Origin: an uncultured Roseovarius sp.
GTDB lineage: Bacteria; Pseudomonadota; Alphaproteobacteria; Rhodobacterales; Rhodobacteraceae
Length of the DNA: 56,302 nt
Reading direction: 5' to 3'
Assembly (NCBI RefSeq): GCF_947259555.1
Contig: NZ_CAMYMD010000086.1
Coordinates: 1-56,302, forward strand
The stretch's first letter is position 1, and every line of letters starts with the position of its first letter. A program made the translations under genes and the position numbers. This document shows, piece by piece, positions 36,611 to 45,000 of the stretch. The notes beneath the pieces are model-generated. The model was not told the DNA's origin and made no database searches. It saw only the letters and a program-made list of their open reading frames with translations.

Positions 36611-36630
36611 GGGGCACCTTCGGGTGCCCC
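36611..36630 (+). terminator. Terminator-like hairpin with UUCG tetraloop
   Basis: GGGGCACC/GGTGCCCC, perfect 8-bp stem closed by TTCG, 23 bases past the RTX gene stop. The tail GACTTGC has few Ts, but the stem is very stable. Confidence 0.7.
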
Positions 36631-36734
36631 GACTTGCATATCGCGACGTGTGTTGTTCCCTACCCTATGTGCTTCATCCTCTGCCGGTAGCGCGTTAGCG
36701 CAATCATCCCGATAAAATACGGTTTGCGATAACG

Positions 36735-36746
36735 GTTAACGCTAAC
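36735..36746. promoter_or_regulatory. Operator-like palindrome GTTAACGCTAAC before the first gap gene
   Basis: An almost perfect 12-bp inverted repeat, 94 bases before the ATG; a related half-site GTTAGCGC lies near 36693. The same motif (GTTAGCGCTAAC) precedes the second gap gene at 38215. The form suits a LacI-family regulator. In Rhodobacter-type bacteria the LacI-family regulator CceR controls central carbon genes, so it is a candidate; its exact motif was recalled, not checked. Confidence 0.6.
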
Positions 36747-36840
36747 AATCTGAAATTCCATCGAAAAACGATTTTTACGACTTTCGGGGGGATTATCCTC
36801 CGTTTATACGGGCGCCAATTCATCAGTCAGGAGTCCCCCC

Positions 36841-37842
36841 ATGACCATAACCGTAGGGATCAACGGTTTCGGCCGGATCGGTCGCGCCACACTCGCTCAT
36901 ATCTCCGAGAGCCTGCGCAACGACATCAAGGTGGTCAAGCTCAATGCGACCGGTCCGATCGAGACGGCAGCCCACCTGATGCGGTATGACAGTGTGCATG
37001 GTCGTTTTCCGCACCCGATCACAGTCGACGGAAACAGCATGGATCTGGGCCGCGGGCCGATCGAGATGTTTTCGACCTACGACATGACCGCTCTGGATTG
37101 GGACGGGGTTGATGTGGTTCTGGAATGCACCGGCAAGTTTAACGACGGACTGACCGCGCGGACCCACCTGGACCGCGGCGCGCGCAAGGTGCTGCTGTCC
37201 GCCCCCGGCAAGAATGTCGACCGCACCGTGGTCTACGGCGTCAACCATGAGAGCCTCCAGCCAAGCGAGCGGATGATATCGAACGGCTCCTGCACCACCA
37301 ACTGTCTGGCACCGCTGGCCAAGGTCCTGCATGAGGGCATCGGCATCGAGAGCGGCATCATGACCACGATCCACGCCTATACCGGAGATCAGCCCACGCT
37401 CGACCGGCGGCACAACGACCTTTACCGCGCCCGCGCGGCAGCGATGTCGATGATCCCCACCTCAACCGGGGCCGCCAAGGCGCTTGGCGAGGTGCTGCCA
37501 GAGCTGGCGGGCCGCCTGGATGGCTCAGCCATCCGGGTGCCGACGCCCAATGTCTCGGCGGTGGATCTGACCTTTGTGGCGCAAAAGGACGTGACCAAGG
37601 CCGATGTCAACGAGGTCGTCGCCGCCGCTGCCGCCGGGCCGATGAAGGGCGTGCTCGCCTATGACCCCGAGCCCAAGGTCAGCGTCGATTTCAACCACAC
37701 CGAGGAAAGCTCGATCTTTGCTCCCGACCAGACCAAGGTGACCGGCAAGCGGCTGGTGCGGGTGCTGGCCTGGTATGACAACGAATGGGGCTTTTCGTGC
37801 CGCATGGCGGATGTGGCGGTGACGATGGGCCGCCTGCAATAA
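36841..37842 (+). CDS. gap: Glyceraldehyde-3-phosphate dehydrogenase, copy 1 (possible NADP-tolerant form)
   Basis: 333 residues, type I GAPDH. NAD-fold GFGRIGR at residues 9-15, catalytic Cys151 in SNGSCTTNCLAPLAKVL, His in the ITTIHAYTGDQ-type segment (MTTIHAYTGDQPTLD), and the C-terminal WYDNEWGFSCRMADV. After the second beta-strand it reads KLNATGP: the Asp that selects NAD+ in most glycolytic enzymes is replaced by Ala36. The second copy keeps Asp36. This suggests acceptance of NADP(H) and a gluconeogenic or anabolic role, an inference from one position. Preceded by CAGGAGT. Confidence 0.96.
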   Translation: MTITVGINGFGRIGRATLAHISESLRNDIKVVKLNATGPIETAAHLMRYDSVHGRFPHPITVDGNSMDLGRGPIEMFSTYDMTALDWDGVDVVLECTGKFNDGLTARTHLDRGARKVLLSAPGKNVDRTVVYGVNHESLQPSERMISNGSCTTNCLAPLAKVLHEGIGIESGIMTTIHAYTGDQPTLDRRHNDLYRARAAAMSMIPTSTGAAKALGEVLPELAGRLDGSAIRVPTPNVSAVDLTFVAQKDVTKADVNEVVAAAAAGPMKGVLAYDPEPKVSVDFNHTEESSIFAPDQTKVTGKRLVRVLAWYDNEWGFSCRMADVAVTMGRLQ

Positions 37843-38011
37843 GCGCCGGCTCATCAATGCACAGCCTCTGATGGACGCGCATCGGGGGCTGTCTGTTTGC
37901 TACTTTGGCGTGCATGGATCATCGCGCCGCATGGTTTGGCCGGGCGCCGGCTTGCGCGTTGGGGCTGCGTGAGGCATACCCGACGCGAGGTACGTAACGA
38001 AAGCACGCGCC

Positions 38012-38155
38012 ATGACCAACACCATCGCGCTCAGTCTGGGAGCGATCATCCTCGCGGGGCTCGGGCTCGACCTTATCTTCAATGACAGCAACGCACTGAT
38101 TTTCGTCGGGCGCAAACTGATTGATTTCATCGAATATCTCGCCTTTTGGCGTTAA
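38012..38155 (+). CDS. 47-residue single-pass membrane protein between the gap genes
   Basis: ATG 38012 to TAA 38155. A hydrophobic segment fills residues 5-20 (IALSLGAIILAGLGLDLIF), followed by an amphipathic end with basic and aromatic residues (VGRKLIDFIEYLAFWR). Composition and codon use are those of a real gene, and its position between two gap genes looks deliberate. I recall similar small proteins near gap in related bacteria but cannot verify that here. No strong ribosome binding site. Function unknown. Confidence 0.65.
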   Translation: MTNTIALSLGAIILAGLGLDLIFNDSNALIFVGRKLIDFIEYLAFWR

Positions 38156-38214
38156 TCCCCAAATTTACGCAAAGATTGACTCATTACGAAACTCGTTTAT
38201 GTTCGCTTTTGATT

Positions 38215-38226
38215 GTTAGCGCTAAC
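38215..38226. promoter_or_regulatory. Perfect palindrome GTTAGCGCTAAC before the second gap gene
   Basis: Twelve-base perfect inverted repeat, 20 bases before the ATG, so a bound repressor would block initiation. It matches the site at 36735-36746 in 11 of 12 bases. Shared control of both gap genes by one LacI-type regulator is inferred. Confidence 0.7.
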
Positions 38227-38246
38227 GAAAATCAACGGAGAGCCAT

Positions 38247-39311
38247 ATGACACTCAAGGTAGCCATTAACGGCTTTGGCCGGATCGGTCGAAATGTGTTG
38301 CGCGCGATCCTCGAGTCCGGACGCCACGATATCGAGGTTGTTGCGATCAATGATCTGGGTCCGGTCGAGACCAACGCGCATTTGCTCGAGTTTGATACGG
38401 TCCATGGCCGCTTTGCCGGGCCTGTCACCACGACCGCAGAAACGATCGACGCCGGGCGCGGGCCGATGCGCGTCACAGCCATTAAGGATCCCGAAACACT
38501 GCCATGGGGCGATATCGATATCGTTCTGGAATGCACCGGTATGTTCACCGACCGCGACGCAGCGGCCCGTCACCTGCAAAATGGCGCGGGCCGCGTGCTG
38601 GTCTCTGCCCCATCGAAAGGCGCCGATCGCACAGTCGTCTACGGTGTGAATCATGGTGATCTGACCGATCAGGACCTGATCGTGTCCAACGCCTCATGCA
38701 CGACCAACTGTCTCGCGCCCGTAGCCAAGGTGTTGCACGAGGCCATCGGCATCACACGCGGTTTCATGACCACGGTGCACAGCTACACCGGCGATCAACC
38801 AACCCTCGACACGATGCACAAGGACCTCTACCGCGCCCGCGCGGCGGGGTTGAACATCATCCCGACGACAACCGGTGCGGCGCGGGCCGTCGGGTTGGTC
38901 TTGCCCGCGCTCGACGGGCGACTCGACGGCACGGCCATTCGCGTGCCTACCCCGAATGTCAGCGTCGTGGACCTCACGTTCGAAGCGGCAAAGGACACCA
39001 GCATCGAGGAGATCAACGCCGCCATGACCGATGCCGCGGCCGGACAGCTTGCCGGGGTTCTGGCTATCACAAAACGCGAGCTGGTCTCATCAGACTTCAA
39101 TCATAACCCCCACAGTTCGATCTTCGCGACCGATCAGACGCGTGTCATGGAGGGGCGCATGTGCCGCGTGCTCAGCTGGTATGACAATGAATGGGGCTTT
39201 TCCAACCGCATGGTGGATACGGCTGTCGCAATGGGGCAAGAAACAACGTCGCCGCGCGCGCGTCACGGAGCTTTGCAATCAAGCAGAGCGCAGACTGAAC
39301 CATGCAACTGA
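38247..39311 (+). CDS. gap: Glyceraldehyde-3-phosphate dehydrogenase, copy 2 (NAD-type)
   Basis: 354 residues. GFGRIGR at 9-15, catalytic Cys151 in SNASCTTNC, TTVHSYTGDQPTLD, and WYDNEWGFSNRMVDT. The cofactor-selecting Asp36 is present (AINDLGP), so NAD+ is expected. It is about 20 residues longer than copy 1: after the normal end (DTAVAMGQ) comes a polar tail rich in Ser, Arg and Gln, reaching a TGA at 39311. The tail may be read-through of a formerly shorter gene or a genuine extension. ATG 38247 has GGAGAG upstream. Confidence 0.96.
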   Translation: MTLKVAINGFGRIGRNVLRAILESGRHDIEVVAINDLGPVETNAHLLEFDTVHGRFAGPVTTTAETIDAGRGPMRVTAIKDPETLPWGDIDIVLECTGMFTDRDAAARHLQNGAGRVLVSAPSKGADRTVVYGVNHGDLTDQDLIVSNASCTTNCLAPVAKVLHEAIGITRGFMTTVHSYTGDQPTLDTMHKDLYRARAAGLNIIPTTTGAARAVGLVLPALDGRLDGTAIRVPTPNVSVVDLTFEAAKDTSIEEINAAMTDAAAGQLAGVLAITKRELVSSDFNHNPHSSIFATDQTRVMEGRMCRVLSWYDNEWGFSNRMVDTAVAMGQETTSPRARHGALQSSRAQTEPCN

Positions 39312-39327
39312 CCTGAAAGCGACGCGC

Positions 39328-39819
39328 TCAGGCGAACTTGGCCAACAGCGCCTCGCGCACCGGAGGTGTGACAAATTTGGTCACGTCCCCGTCAAGCCGG
39401 GCGATTTCCTTGACCAGCTTCGAGGCAATCGCCTGATGCCCTGCATCGGCCATGAGGAACACGGTCTCGACCGAGCTGTCGAGCGCCCGGTTCATACCAA
39501 CCATCTGAAACTCATATTCGAAATCTGCAACGGCCCGCAGCCCGCGCACGATCAACTGAGCACCAACATCATGTGCGCAGTCGATCAGCAGGTTTTCGAA
39601 CGGGTGCGCGACGATCTCGGTGCCGGTCAGCTTGCTCAGCTTGGCGCACTCCGTCTCAATCATCTCGACGCGCTCTTCCAAAGTGAACAGCGGCCCCTTG
39701 TCACGATTTATGGCAACGCCCAAGACCAGCCTGTCGACCAGGACCGCAGCTCTGCGGATAATGTCGATATGGCCCAGAGTGATCGGATCGAACGTGCCGG
39801 GATAGAGGGCGATACGCAT
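39328..39819 (-). CDS. coaD: Phosphopantetheine adenylyltransferase CoaD
   Basis: 163 residues. Nucleotidyltransferase fold with YPGTFDPITLGHIDII (the T/HxGH ATP-binding motif), VAHPFENLLIDCA, VRGLRAVADFEYEFQM, and the ISSxxVKE-like AIASKLVKEIA. It adenylates 4'-phosphopantetheine in the fourth step of coenzyme A synthesis. It converges with the second gap gene, with 16 bases between stops. Confidence 0.97.
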   Translation of the reverse strand: MRIALYPGTFDPITLGHIDIIRRAAVLVDRLVLGVAINRDKGPLFTLEERVEMIETECAKLSKLTGTEIVAHPFENLLIDCAHDVGAQLIVRGLRAVADFEYEFQMVGMNRALDSSVETVFLMADAGHQAIASKLVKEIARLDGDVTKFVTPPVREALLAKFA

Positions 39820-39889
39820 GGGCCACTCCGTTATTATGTTTGGCTCATACGCAACAATACCGCGCGGCGGAATGCAAGCCCCGTGGGCC

Positions 39890-40324
39890 TCAATACCCCA
39901 TTATCATCCCTTCGAGCGCGTTCTTCTCCATCGACAGCTCTTCGAGCCGCGCCTTGACCACGTCGCCGATGGTGACGATGCCCACCAGCTTGCCATCCTC
40001 GACCACCGGCATGTGGCGAAAGCGGCCATCGGTCATCCGGGTCAGAACCGCGTCAGAGCTGTCCTGCTTGGAACAGCAGACCGGGTTGCGGGTCATCATC
40101 TCTGACACCGTTTCGGTCATGCAGGAGGTACCGCGCACCGCAAGGCTGCGCACGATATCGCGCTCCGAGAGGATGCCATCGACCGTGTCGCCATCGCGCG
40201 ACACGATGAGGCCGCCGATCCGGCGTTCCGCCAGCGTCTGCGCCGCCTCCGAGACCTTGGTCTCGGGGGTGATCGTGATCACCGCGCCGTCGCCCTTGGA
40301 TTTCAGGATTTGCTGAACCAGCAT
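39890..40324 (-). CDS. CBS-domain-pair protein
   Basis: 144 residues from ATG 40324, preceded by GGAGGG. Two tandem CBS motifs (about 1-65 and 72-135) make one Bateman module; seen are VSEAAQTLAERRIGGLIVSRDGD and SEMMTRNPVCC followed by RFRHMPVVEDGKLVGIVTIGDV. Stand-alone CBS pairs bind adenylates and are thought to sense energy state. The open frame extends upstream to 40480 but that part is the antisense of the LysR gene. Confidence 0.92.
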   Translation of the reverse strand: MLVQQILKSKGDGAVITITPETKVSEAAQTLAERRIGGLIVSRDGDTVDGILSERDIVRSLAVRGTSCMTETVSEMMTRNPVCCSKQDSSDAVLTRMTDGRFRHMPVVEDGKLVGIVTIGDVVKARLEELSMEKNALEGMIMGY

Positions 40325-40382
40325 GGCGTGCCCTCCGACATAAAATATGCTCAAATCAGCGTGATACAGAACAAAATTTTTG

Positions 40383-41279
40383 TCAACTGCGCGCCTCGAG
40401 CCGGGCAACCTCTTGCCGCAGCCCGTCGGCGAGCGCGGCGGAGAACCGGTTCTGTCGTTCCAGCCTGCGATCATCGGCATGGCGCACCAGATAAAAACTC
40501 CGAGTGAGGGAAAATTTTTCCGTCAGTATCCGGCGGACACCCCGCGCCCAGGGCAGTGAGAAATCGTGCAGCACACCGATGCCACCGGCCTGCCGCACCC
40601 AGTTGAGCTGCACCGAGACAGAGTTGGACGCGAGACTCACCCGCTCCACTCCCGCCTCGCTGAGATAGTCCAGCTCCTTGTCAAAGATCATGTCCGGGAT
40701 ATAGCCCACCATCCGATGCCCTTTCAGATCAGCCAGCCCTGCAATCGGAGCATTCCGGCGCAAGTATCGCACCGAGGCCGCAAGATGCAGCTTGTAGTCG
40801 GTGAGTTTCTGAACGGTCAGCCGCCCGGCTGTGGGCGGGCTCACCGCGACCACCATATCCGCTTCCCGCCGGGTCAGGTTGAAGACGCGTGGCAAGGCAA
40901 CAATCTGAATTTCAAGGTCTGGGTTTTCGGCCCCAATCGCCGCGCAGACCTGCGGCAGCAGGAAATTGGCACAGCCATCGGGCGCACCGATGCGGATCTG
41001 GCCGCTCATGCCGCCCGCCTGCCCTGCCATTTCCTCGGACGCGTCCTGCATCGCCTGTTCCACCCGCATCGCATGGCCCATCAGGCGCTGCCCGGCTTCG
41101 CTGAGCGCATAGCCGGTCGGGGATTTGGCAAAGAGCGGCGCGCCGGTTTCTTCCTCCAGCCGGGCAATGCGGCGGCCCACCGTGGCCGGGTCGATCCGCA
41201 GCAGGCGCCCTGCCCCCGACAGGCTCTCGGCGCGGGCCACCGCCAGGAAAATCCGGATATCGTCCCAATGCGGCTGCAC
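40383..41279 (-). CDS. LysR family transcriptional regulator, divergent from mmsA
   Basis: 298 residues, GTG start at 41279 with AAGGAG upstream. N-terminal winged HTH (WDDIRIFLAVARAESLSGAGRLLRIDPATVGRRIARLEEETG, about 5-60), then a LysR substrate-binding domain. It is transcribed away from mmsA with 103 bases between starts, the usual layout for a regulator of its neighbour. Valine or myo-inositol breakdown products are plausible inducers, by inference from mmsA. Confidence 0.92.
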   Translation of the reverse strand: MQPHWDDIRIFLAVARAESLSGAGRLLRIDPATVGRRIARLEEETGAPLFAKSPTGYALSEAGQRLMGHAMRVEQAMQDASEEMAGQAGGMSGQIRIGAPDGCANFLLPQVCAAIGAENPDLEIQIVALPRVFNLTRREADMVVAVSPPTAGRLTVQKLTDYKLHLAASVRYLRRNAPIAGLADLKGHRMVGYIPDMIFDKELDYLSEAGVERVSLASNSVSVQLNWVRQAGGIGVLHDFSLPWARGVRRILTEKFSLTRSFYLVRHADDRRLERQNRFSAALADGLRQEVARLEARS

Positions 41280-41289
41280 GGCGCTCTCC

Positions 41290-41305
41290 TTTGCAGAAAT
41301 GCAAA
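41290..41305. promoter_or_regulatory. Inverted repeat TTTGC-N6-GCAAA between lysR and mmsA
   Basis: Five-base perfect arms in the divergent promoter region, of the T-N11-A form used by LysR proteins. It overlaps the ribosome binding site of the LysR gene, so binding would favour autoregulation. Assignment is by position only. Confidence 0.45.
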
Positions 41306-41382
41306 TCGCTTTTGGAATATTGCCTCTTTTCGCCCGAGTTTTGCAAGACTACCCTGCGCGCAACCCAAGAGGAGGATCTCAG

Positions 41383-42882
41383 ATGCAAGAACTGACCCAT
41401 TATATCAACGGCGAACATGTCAAAGGCACGTCCGGCCGGTTTTCCGACGTGTTCAACCCCGCCACCGGCGACGTGCAGGCGAAATGCCCGCTGGCCAGCG
41501 TCGAGGAGATGGAACAGGCCGTCGCCGCCGCGCAGGCCGCACAGCCCAAATGGGGCGCCACCAACCCGCAGCGCCGCGCGCGGGTGATGATGAAATTCGT
41601 CGATCTGCTCAACCGCGACATGGACAAGCTGGCCGAGACGCTGAGCCGCGAGCACGGCAAGACCTTTCCCGATGCCAAGGGCGATGTTCAGCGCGGTCTG
41701 GAAGTGGTGGAATACTGCATCGGCGCGCCGCAACTGCTCAAGGGGGAATTCACCGACAGCGCCGGCCCCGGCATCGACATGTATTCGATGCGTCAGCCAT
41801 TGGGTGTGACGGCGGGGATCACCCCGTTCAACTTTCCGGCAATGATCCCGATGTGGATGTTCGCGCCCGCCTTGGCCTGCGGCAACGCCTTTATCCTCAA
41901 GCCGTCCGAGCGTGACCCCTCGGTGCCCCTGATGCTGGCCGAACTGATGGAAGAGGCCGGGCTGCCCAAGGGCCTGTTGCAGGTGGTGAACGGTGACAAG
42001 GTGGCGGTCGATGCGATCCTCTACAATGATGTGATCCAGTCGATCGGCTTTGTCGGCTCGACCCCGATTGCCGAATATATCTACGGCACCGGCTGTTCGC
42101 AGGGCAAGCGCGTGCAGTGTTTCGGCGGGGCCAAGAACCACATGATCGTGATGCCCGATGCCGATATGGATCAGGCCGCCGACGCGCTCATTGGCGCGGG
42201 CTATGGCGCGGCAGGCGAACGCTGCATGGCAATCTCCGTGGTCGTGCCGGTGGGCGACGAGACCGCCGACCGGCTGATCGAAAAGCTGGTGCCGCGTATC
42301 GAAAAGCTCAAGGTCGGGCCCTACACGGCGGGCGATGATGTGGATTACGGCCCCGTGGTGACGGCGGCGGCCAAGGAAAAGATCCTCGGGCTGGTGCAAT
42401 CGGGGCTGGATCAGGGCGCGGACCTGGTCGTCGATGGCCGCGATTTCAACTTGCAGGGTTACGAGGACGGGTTCTTTATCGGCCCGCACCTCTTTGACCG
42501 CGTGACGCCGGATATGGACATCTACCAGCAGGAGATTTTTGGCCCCGTGCTCTCGACCGTGCGCGCGGGCAGCTATGAAGAGGCGCTCAAGCTGGCGATG
42601 GATCACGAGATGGGCAACGGCACCGCGATCTTTACGCGGGATGGCGACGCCGCGCGCGATTTCGCCAACCGGATCAACATCGGCATGGTCGGCATCAACG
42701 TGCCGATCCCGGTGCCGCTGGCCTACCACACCTTCGGCGGCTGGAAGAAATCGGTCTTCGGCGATCTCAACCAGCACGGGCCGGACGCGTTCAAGTTCTA
42801 CACCCGCACCAAGACCATTACCTCTCGCTGGCCGTCGGGGATCAAGGATGGCGGTGAGTTCAACTTCAAGGCGATGGACTGA
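41383..42882 (+). CDS. mmsA: Methylmalonate-semialdehyde dehydrogenase (CoA-acylating)
   Basis: 499 residues from ATG 41383 (AGAGGAGG upstream). It converts methylmalonate semialdehyde with CoA and NAD+ to propionyl-CoA and CO2, in valine and thymine catabolism, and acts on malonate semialdehyde in inositol breakdown. Seen: YINGEHVKGTSGRFSDVFNPATG start, TPFNFPAMIPMWMFAPALACGN, catalytic Cys in AAGERCMAISVVV, GGAKNHMIVMPDAD where the general-base Glu of other ALDHs is absent, as is typical of MmsA, and the HTFGGWKKSVFGD signature. Confidence 0.96.
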   Translation: MQELTHYINGEHVKGTSGRFSDVFNPATGDVQAKCPLASVEEMEQAVAAAQAAQPKWGATNPQRRARVMMKFVDLLNRDMDKLAETLSREHGKTFPDAKGDVQRGLEVVEYCIGAPQLLKGEFTDSAGPGIDMYSMRQPLGVTAGITPFNFPAMIPMWMFAPALACGNAFILKPSERDPSVPLMLAELMEEAGLPKGLLQVVNGDKVAVDAILYNDVIQSIGFVGSTPIAEYIYGTGCSQGKRVQCFGGAKNHMIVMPDADMDQAADALIGAGYGAAGERCMAISVVVPVGDETADRLIEKLVPRIEKLKVGPYTAGDDVDYGPVVTAAAKEKILGLVQSGLDQGADLVVDGRDFNLQGYEDGFFIGPHLFDRVTPDMDIYQQEIFGPVLSTVRAGSYEEALKLAMDHEMGNGTAIFTRDGDAARDFANRINIGMVGINVPIPVPLAYHTFGGWKKSVFGDLNQHGPDAFKFYTRTKTITSRWPSGIKDGGEFNFKAMD

Positions 42883-42930
42883 TCGCCTGCGCCCCGGCCT
42901 CCGGGCCGGGGCCGTCCTGGCGTGAAGCAG

Positions 42931-42987
42931 CCGTCCCGGGACGGAATTTTGAAAAAATTCCGGTCAAGAAAGTTTTCAACTTTCTTG
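42931..42987. repeat. Three consecutive perfect palindromes downstream of mmsA
   Basis: 42931-42944 CCGTCCCGGGACGG; 42943-42961 GGAATTTT-GAA-AAAATTCC; 42965-42987 CAAGAAAGTT-TTC-AACTTTCTTG. All arms pair without mismatch. The cluster lies 48 bases past the mmsA stop and could end its transcription, but the triple, alternating GC/AT design looks like a repeated extragenic element. Confidence 0.7.
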
Positions 42988-43139
42988 GCGCCTGCTCGCC
43001 AGAGGCACCTCAAGGTGGCTGTCTCCGACAAAAGGCTGCGAACCAAAGCTCGCCCACTGCCCCCTTTTTCTTGCCCGCCCCCGCAAAACCGTGCTGAATT
43101 GACAGCCACGGCACCGATCACGGCGGGAGAGCGACGCGC

Positions 43140-44273
43140 ATGGCCTATATCAGCCCCGATTTCACCATCGGCGTGGAAGAGGAATATCTTCTCGTCGATC
43201 TCGACAGCCTCGCGCTCAGCCCCGCGCCCGAGGCGCTTATGACGGCCTGCGAGCAGGACTTGCAGGATCAAGTGAGCCCCGAATTCCTCAATTGCCAGAT
43301 CGAGATCGGCACCCGCGTCTGTCGCACGATCGGCGAGGCGCGCGAGGATCTCAGACGCCTGCGCAGCACCGTGGCGCGGCACGCCAGGGAACATAACCTC
43401 GCCCCGATCGCCGCCTCGTGCCACCCGTTTTCCGACTGGCGCAGCCAGACCCATACCGACAAGAAACGCTATAACGAATTGCAGCACGATCTGGCGGGCG
43501 TGGTGCGGCGGATGCTGATCTGCGGTATGCATGTGCATGTCGGGATAGAGCCGCCTGACCGCCGTATCGACCTGATGAATCAGCTCAGCTATTTCCTGCC
43601 GCATCTGCTGGCGCTCAGCTGTTCCTCGCCGTTCTGGCAGGGGCAGGATACCGGGCTCGGCTGTTACCGGCTGACGGTGTTCGACAACCTGCCGCGCACC
43701 GGCCCGCCGCCCCGGATGGAGAGCTATGGCGAGTTCGACCGCTCGGTGCAGGCACTGGTGGACATGGGGGTGATCGAGGATGCCAGCAAGATCTGGTGGG
43801 ATCTGCGCCCCTCGTCACGCTTTCCGACGCTGGAATCGCGGATCTGCGACGTGCAGCCCCGGCTGGAGGACGCGCTGACACTGGCCGCGCTGACGCAATC
43901 CCTGGCGCGGATGCTGTGGCGGCTGGCGATCCACAATCAGCGCTGGCGCATCTATGACGGCTTCCTTGTCTCGGAAAACCGCTGGCGCGCGCAACGCTAT
44001 GGCACCAGTGAGGGGCTGATCGACTTCGGGCGCGGCGAGATTGTCGACATGGCCACGCTGATTGAGGAAATAATTGAATTGATCCAAGAGGATGCTCAAT
44101 TCTTCGAGGCCATGGCCGAGGTCGAACATGCCCGCGACATGCTGGCGCGCGGCACCAGTTCCGAGCGGCAGCGCGCGGTATTTACCGCCGCCCGCAACAC
44201 CGGGCAGACCGAGGCCGAGGCGCTGCAATCGGTGGTGCGCCACCTGATCGAGGAATACCACGCCGATCTCTGA
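43140..44273 (+). CDS. Carboxylate-amine ligase, YbdK/GCS2 family
   Basis: 377 residues, close to the 370-380 of the family. [13 protein letters not shown] at the N-terminus is the ATP/Mg-binding signature of the glutamate-cysteine ligase type 2 fold; [19 protein letters not shown] and [19 protein letters not shown] follow. E. coli YbdK has weak gamma-glutamylcysteine ligase activity, but natural substrates of most members are unknown. ATG 43140 follows GGGAGAG. Transcribed alone, with about 117 bases before the next gene. Confidence 0.92.
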   Translation: MAYISPDFTIGVEEEYLLVDLDSLALSPAPEALMTACEQDLQDQVSPEFLNCQIEIGTRVCRTIGEAREDLRRLRSTVARHAREHNLAPIAASCHPFSDWRSQTHTDKKRYNELQHDLAGVVRRMLICGMHVHVGIEPPDRRIDLMNQLSYFLPHLLALSCSSPFWQGQDTGLGCYRLTVFDNLPRTGPPPRMESYGEFDRSVQALVDMGVIEDASKIWWDLRPSSRFPTLESRICDVQPRLEDALTLAALTQSLARMLWRLAIHNQRWRIYDGFLVSENRWRAQRYGTSEGLIDFGRGEIVDMATLIEEIIELIQEDAQFFEAMAEVEHARDMLARGTSSERQRAVFTAARNTGQTEAEALQSVVRHLIEEYHADL

Positions 44274-44389
44274 ACCTGAGCCGATGACAATCCTGTGAGC
44301 GCGCAGCCCAAAGGCCGCCCCGCCCCTACGCATTCCGGCCAATCTTTACTATATTGATCGGACACTCCCGACCAAGAGGACCGAGCACA

Positions 44390-44941
44390 GTGACACCGAA
44401 ATTCACCCGCCGCACCGCCATCGCCACCGGCATCGCCGCCCTGGCCACGCCGGGCCTGCTGCGCGCCGAAACCGTGAACCGCCGCAACGCGTCAGCCTTT
44501 GTCAAACGCGACTGGCGCGATCATTTCGACAGTCTCGGCAAGGGTTGCCTGCTGGCCGATATCGACAGCCGTGCCGTGCATTACTGGGGCCCGGATGGCG
44601 AGACCTATGCGCTCTTTCCGTCCTCGGTGCCGATGACCGAACAGCTGACCCGGCGCGGCTATACCGAGATCGTGCGCAAGCGTGTCGGCCCCGACTGGAC
44701 GCCGACCCAATCCATGCGCGAGCGTGACCCCTCGCTGCCCGAATACATGCCGCCCGGCCCGGACAATCCGCTGGGCACCCATGCGCTCTATCTCGGCTGG
44801 CCCGCCTATTTGGTGCATGGCACCCATGACACCCGCAAGATCGGACGGCAATCGTCCTCGGGCTGCATCGGGCTGTATAACCGGCATATCGAAGAGCTGT
44901 TCGGCATGGCGCAGGTCGGCACGCAGGTGCTGTTGCTCTGA
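44390..44941 (+). CDS. L,D-transpeptidase (YkuD domain)
   Basis: 183 residues from GTG 44390 (AAGAGGA upstream). N-terminal TPKFTRRTAIATGIAALATPGLLRAE is a twin-arginine-like signal peptide, placing the enzyme in the periplasm. The YkuD domain ends with HGTHDTRKIGRQSSSGCIGLYN; the Cys is the catalytic nucleophile, and the usual His before Gly is Ser, a variant common in this group. It makes 3-3 peptidoglycan cross-links or attaches proteins. Followed by a clear terminator; it is the last host gene before the prophage. Confidence 0.93.
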   Translation: MTPKFTRRTAIATGIAALATPGLLRAETVNRRNASAFVKRDWRDHFDSLGKGCLLADIDSRAVHYWGPDGETYALFPSSVPMTEQLTRRGYTEIVRKRVGPDWTPTQSMRERDPSLPEYMPPGPDNPLGTHALYLGWPAYLVHGTHDTRKIGRQSSSGCIGLYNRHIEELFGMAQVGTQVLLL

Positions 44942-44966
44942 CCGCACCGCCCTTGCAAAGCATCCG

Positions 44967-45000
44967 CGCCCCGGGTTACCCCTCGGGGCGTTTTCTTTTG
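44967..45000 (+). terminator. Rho-independent terminator of the L,D-transpeptidase gene
   Basis: CGCCCCG/CGGGGCG stem, 10-base loop, then TTTTCTTTTG. Lies 26 bases past the stop codon. Confidence 0.9.

Noticed and set aside
35604..36617. 337-codon open frame opposite the RTX array
   Set aside because: Mirror image of the repeat codons; Val/Ala-rich low-complexity translation with no independent start signal.
40912..42777. 621-codon open frame on the - strand
   Set aside because: Antisense to mmsA and out of frame with the LysR gene.
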